Assembly (NCBI GenBank): GCA_019359885.1 | Contig: JAHBCN010008858.1 | Coordinates: forward strand, 1 to 64,000 | Direction of reading: 5' to 3' | DNA from: Listronotus oregonensis | Taxonomy: Eukaryota; Arthropoda; Insecta; Coleoptera; Curculionidae | DNA: 64,000 nt | Shown here: positions 60,831 to 64,000 of the stretch, in pieces | Numbering within the stretch: position 1 is the first letter of the stretch | How the letters are laid out: every line of letters begins with the position of its first letter | Program-made: the position numbers and the translations under genes | Notes under the pieces: generated by a model | What the model was told of the DNA's origin: nothing | Databases searched by the model: none | The model's input: the letters and a program-made list of their open reading frames with translations, nothing else

Positions 60831-61390
60831 AATTCTGTACGAAACTAAAATCACTTTTCTTTGTAAAAAAGAATTCCTACAAACTTAAAGTACTTGAATT
60901 TTCATAGTTTAATAGTCTGGAAGACCGTTGTCAAATATTTAAATGACACACCAAACCTGTTACAACCCACTTAATTGAAATAAGCCATTACTTTTTCAAT
61001 AAAACTTTTTAAATCGGGCAATTTCATAAAAAAGCACATTTCGATCGAAGGATAAAGGGAAAAAAATACAAGTCGGGAACTCGATGTTCAAGCACCTTTT
61101 AGAAACCGTTTACACAAAAGTATCGTAGAGCTTTGAACGTTTTGTAAATCCTGACGAAATTGGCAGAAATTTTTTCGGGCCGAATTAAACAGGATTTATT
61201 TTGCGATCGTTAGACGGAAAAATGTTCGCTGAAGGTCGCATACGGAAGTTGGGGAAATCGGAAAAAATTTGACATATAGGCAGCTTTAATAGTACATAAA
61301 ATATAAAGGTCAGTAAGTGTTCGTTACTGGTTGAGGATGAACAAAATCAGTAAGGATTTACTGACCGTGATCCTTACGATATTCTTTGTA
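60831..61390. other. Intronic DNA, no feature
   Basis: Nothing recognisable. Confidence 0.35.
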
Positions 61391-62115
61391 TGCTCACAAT
61401 TTTAAGTTTAGTCTAGTTGAGAAGTGGTTTTCTGCGTAAAATAGTTTCGAAGACTTCGAAAAATATGAGCGACAGCTCATTTGATTCAAAATGCAAATCT
61501 GAGAAAGGCGTTTTGAGGATTTTTTCTGCCAATAAAAATTGCAATTGCTATTAACAAAAAACTAAAAAAAAAGCATTATTGATTTTTAATGATAACTCAA
61601 AAACCATAAGAGATAGCGGAAATTGCAAAAAAGATCCTCAAAGAGGAGGAAAGTTCCTATAAAAAAGTCCCAACTCCCGAAGTTCTATCTCCATTATTTA
61701 TAATTTTAATTGAACGCTGAAAATGAGCCTCCGCGCCACATTTTTGGTTGCGCGTTTCGCGTCAGAACGGAGTACGTTACACTAAATATTTTTTTTAGAG
61801 TATTAAGTATTAATTAAAAAAAATTAAAAAATTATGTTGTATTTAGAACACCTCAAAGAAATTTTTCCCGTTGAAAATTTAACTTAAAGTAAATTTTTGA
61901 GCAAGTTAAAAATTGTTAATTAACAAAATTGTTCCGAACTTTCGTCTTCATTGTCAAAAAATTTAAACAATTGTCGTAAATATTTTTCGCCACGTGGAGC
62001 CCTTCTTATATACGTATTTAACAAGATCACGTCTTAAAAGTTTCATAAATGTTAATCCTTTTTTATAATAATTTTATAACTTGGACAATATTACCCTGAT
62101 TTTTCATTTTTTGTC
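61391..62115. repeat. ~0.7 kb direct repeat, copy 2
   Basis: See 56695-57400. Its right half (61830-62035) also occurs inverted at 63300-63520. Confidence 0.85.
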
Positions 62116-62162
62116 AAAGTTTTAAAATTATTATGAACAAAGGATTTAAATTTGTTTTTAAA

Positions 62163-63283
62163 AGGTGGGTTTAGACCTGAGCACGTACGCAGTGAGCATC
62201 CATGCACGCATTCGTTTGCGTTTGCGAAAAGCGTTTAAATAGGTTTATGTATATTTCGACGCACAAGCTGATCCAGTTGTTCGCAGGAGTGCGTTTATAA
62301 TGGAAGACGACGATGGCGGGTGCATTTATTTTAATGTATAATTTGATAATAAAGAAAGAAGCTCGTAAACGTAGACAACAGACAAAATACTTTATTACGT
62401 AACTTTCTATGCACCCTGCAGTACTCGCACATAATAAAAACACGAGCAAAAAATTTTCATTTTTGGCAGTGACACTAGTGAATTTACGATTTGACGTGTC
62501 ACTGTTGAATGTGTCTGGTTTTATATTATTAAGTTACATCTGCAGGGTGCATGATAAGTTACTAATATGGAAACACATTTTAGCAGATAATTCGTAAACT
62601 GTTGGCTGAAAAGAGCCCAAACTTGCACATTGGGTACAACTCTTTGTGCTCCTCAAAATATCTAAAAAACATTTTTGTCTAAAATAATTAGGAGAGCCAA
62701 TATTTTACTACTGGAAAATTTACAGGTGATTTTCTTTGTACCGCCCGGCATAGCAACACCCGATATACATATGCATGTACATACCTTTTCCAGTTTCAAT
62801 GCTGGCCCTAATTTTACTTTTTTCACGGCGAAACGATCCCATGAGACTTTTTATCTTTTTTTGTGCTTCTGCACTATCTAAATTTGCAATATTTAAATTA
62901 TTCACAAGTGCTTGCCAAGCATTTTGTTTTTATGTTTTAGAGTAATATTCTTGGTTCCTCACATCCCATAATATAAAAAGTTTTTCGAATTCTTGCAATA
63001 GAAGCAAAACTCTGGTGTTACTCCACTCCATTTTCAAATTAAAATAATTCGTCCGTTGAAGTACGTGCGTTCGTAGATACTCCCAACAGTCCCAACCCCG
63101 TTCAAACTGGACGTTCGCGAACCAATTAATTCTTTTGAGCATCGCATCGAGACCGACAGCCGGCGGATCGCGTCGAGGCTATTCGCGCATAGAAACACAC
63201 AGCGTGAGCGTGCGCGCATAACCGTTTACACTTGAGCATTCGCGGTGGATCAGTGCGTGCGTGCTCAGGTCTAAACGCACCTT
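62163..63283. mobile_element. 1.1 kb element with GTTTAGACCTGAGCACG termini
   Basis: The left end GGTGGGTTTAGACCTGAGCA and the right end GGTGCGTTTAGACCTGAGCA (read on the minus strand) form inverted termini of about 30 bp followed by GC-rich, CpG-containing subterminal DNA on both sides. No transposase. The target duplication is not clear. It contains a copy of the repeat seen at 43263. Confidence 0.75.
62541..62765. repeat. Dispersed repeat, copy 2
   Basis: Homologous to 43263-43480 in the same orientation. Here it starts CTGCAGGGTGCAT, whose inverse complement is at 62409-62421, and it ends CCCGATATACATATGCATG without an expanded (AT)n tract. Confidence 0.75.
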
Positions 63284-63520
63284 AACTCTTATGTCTTATG
63301 ACGTGATCTTGTTAAGTATGTATATAAGAAGAGCTCCACGAAGCGAAAAATGTTAACGACAATTATTTAAACATTTTTTTTTAATGTACAATAAAGACGA
63401 AATTTCGAAACAATTTTGGTATTTAACAATTGTCTAACTTGTTAAAAATTAACTTTAAGATAAATATTCAACGGGAATAAATTCTTTGAAGTGTTTTGAA
63501 TACACCATATTTTTTTAAAA

Positions 63521-64000
<480 letters not shown>

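Larger units (their letters stand above)
61830..63520. mobile_element. Palindrome enclosing a TIR element
   Basis: 61830-62035 and 63300-63520 are inverse complements: both include AACAAGATCACGTC, GAGC-x-CTTCTTATATAC, CAAAATTGTT-x-CGAA and CGTTGAAAATTTAAC (or complements). Between them lies the 1.1 kb TIR element 62163-63283. Confidence 0.75.

Overview
The window is nuclear DNA from an insect, most likely a beetle. It is AT-rich, has spliced exons and contains no prokaryotic gene structure. The one host gene I can identify is foxo, the forkhead transcription factor of insulin signalling. Its N-terminal coding exon is at 34582-34809 and carries the Akt/14-3-3 site. Its second coding exon is at 56477-56680 and holds the first half of the forkhead domain. 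The two are separated by a 21.7 kb intron, and a second intron runs past the window end, so the DNA-recognition helix and the rest of the protein lie downstream. The species assignment is inference.

Almost everything else is decayed mobile DNA. Region 1-33.8 kb, upstream of foxo: a THAP/P-element-type transposase relic; a mariner-type relic; a three-level nest (foldback inside an 8-bp-TSD element inside a TA-flanked foldback) at 3.6-6.7 kb; several palindromic elements next to (AT)n tracts at 8.6-11.3 kb; an RNase-H-type LINE remnant at 12 kb; a hAT transposase (16.5-21.4 kb) split by a PIF/Harbinger element; a second RNase-H LINE split by a 396-bp MITE with a 9-bp target duplication (22.2-23.3 kb); a 2.6 kb TIR element carrying a ~175-bp satellite array (24.5-27.1 kb); a second 8-bp-TSD copy (27.6-29.1 kb); a 1.6 kb palindrome; a Penelope GIY-YIG remnant; and a pogo-like inverted pair that ends just before the GC-rich foxo leader.

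Intron 1 (34.8-56.5 kb) holds another foldback, a 17-base assembly gap, two mariner/Tc1-superfamily relics, a truncated Jockey/CR1-type LINE, a complete non-autonomous hAT-like element with a perfect 8-bp TSD and terminal GGTCTT arrays, pieces of four other LINEs, a degenerate two-exon SAM-like coding unit and an 0.8 kb palindrome. Intron 2 (56.7 kb to the end) holds two copies of a ~0.7 kb repeat flanking a Jockey/CR1-type LINE of about 2.8 kb with its endonuclease and reverse transcriptase still readable, then a palindrome around a 1.1 kb TIR element and a long (AT)n tract.

The recurrent theme is long inverted repeats, eleven by eye, with arms that have diverged. Several share a GAAACGTT-containing motif related to Penelope tails, and several abut or contain (AT)n microsatellites. 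Apart from foxo and the degenerate SAM-like unit, no coding region looks functional or host-derived.
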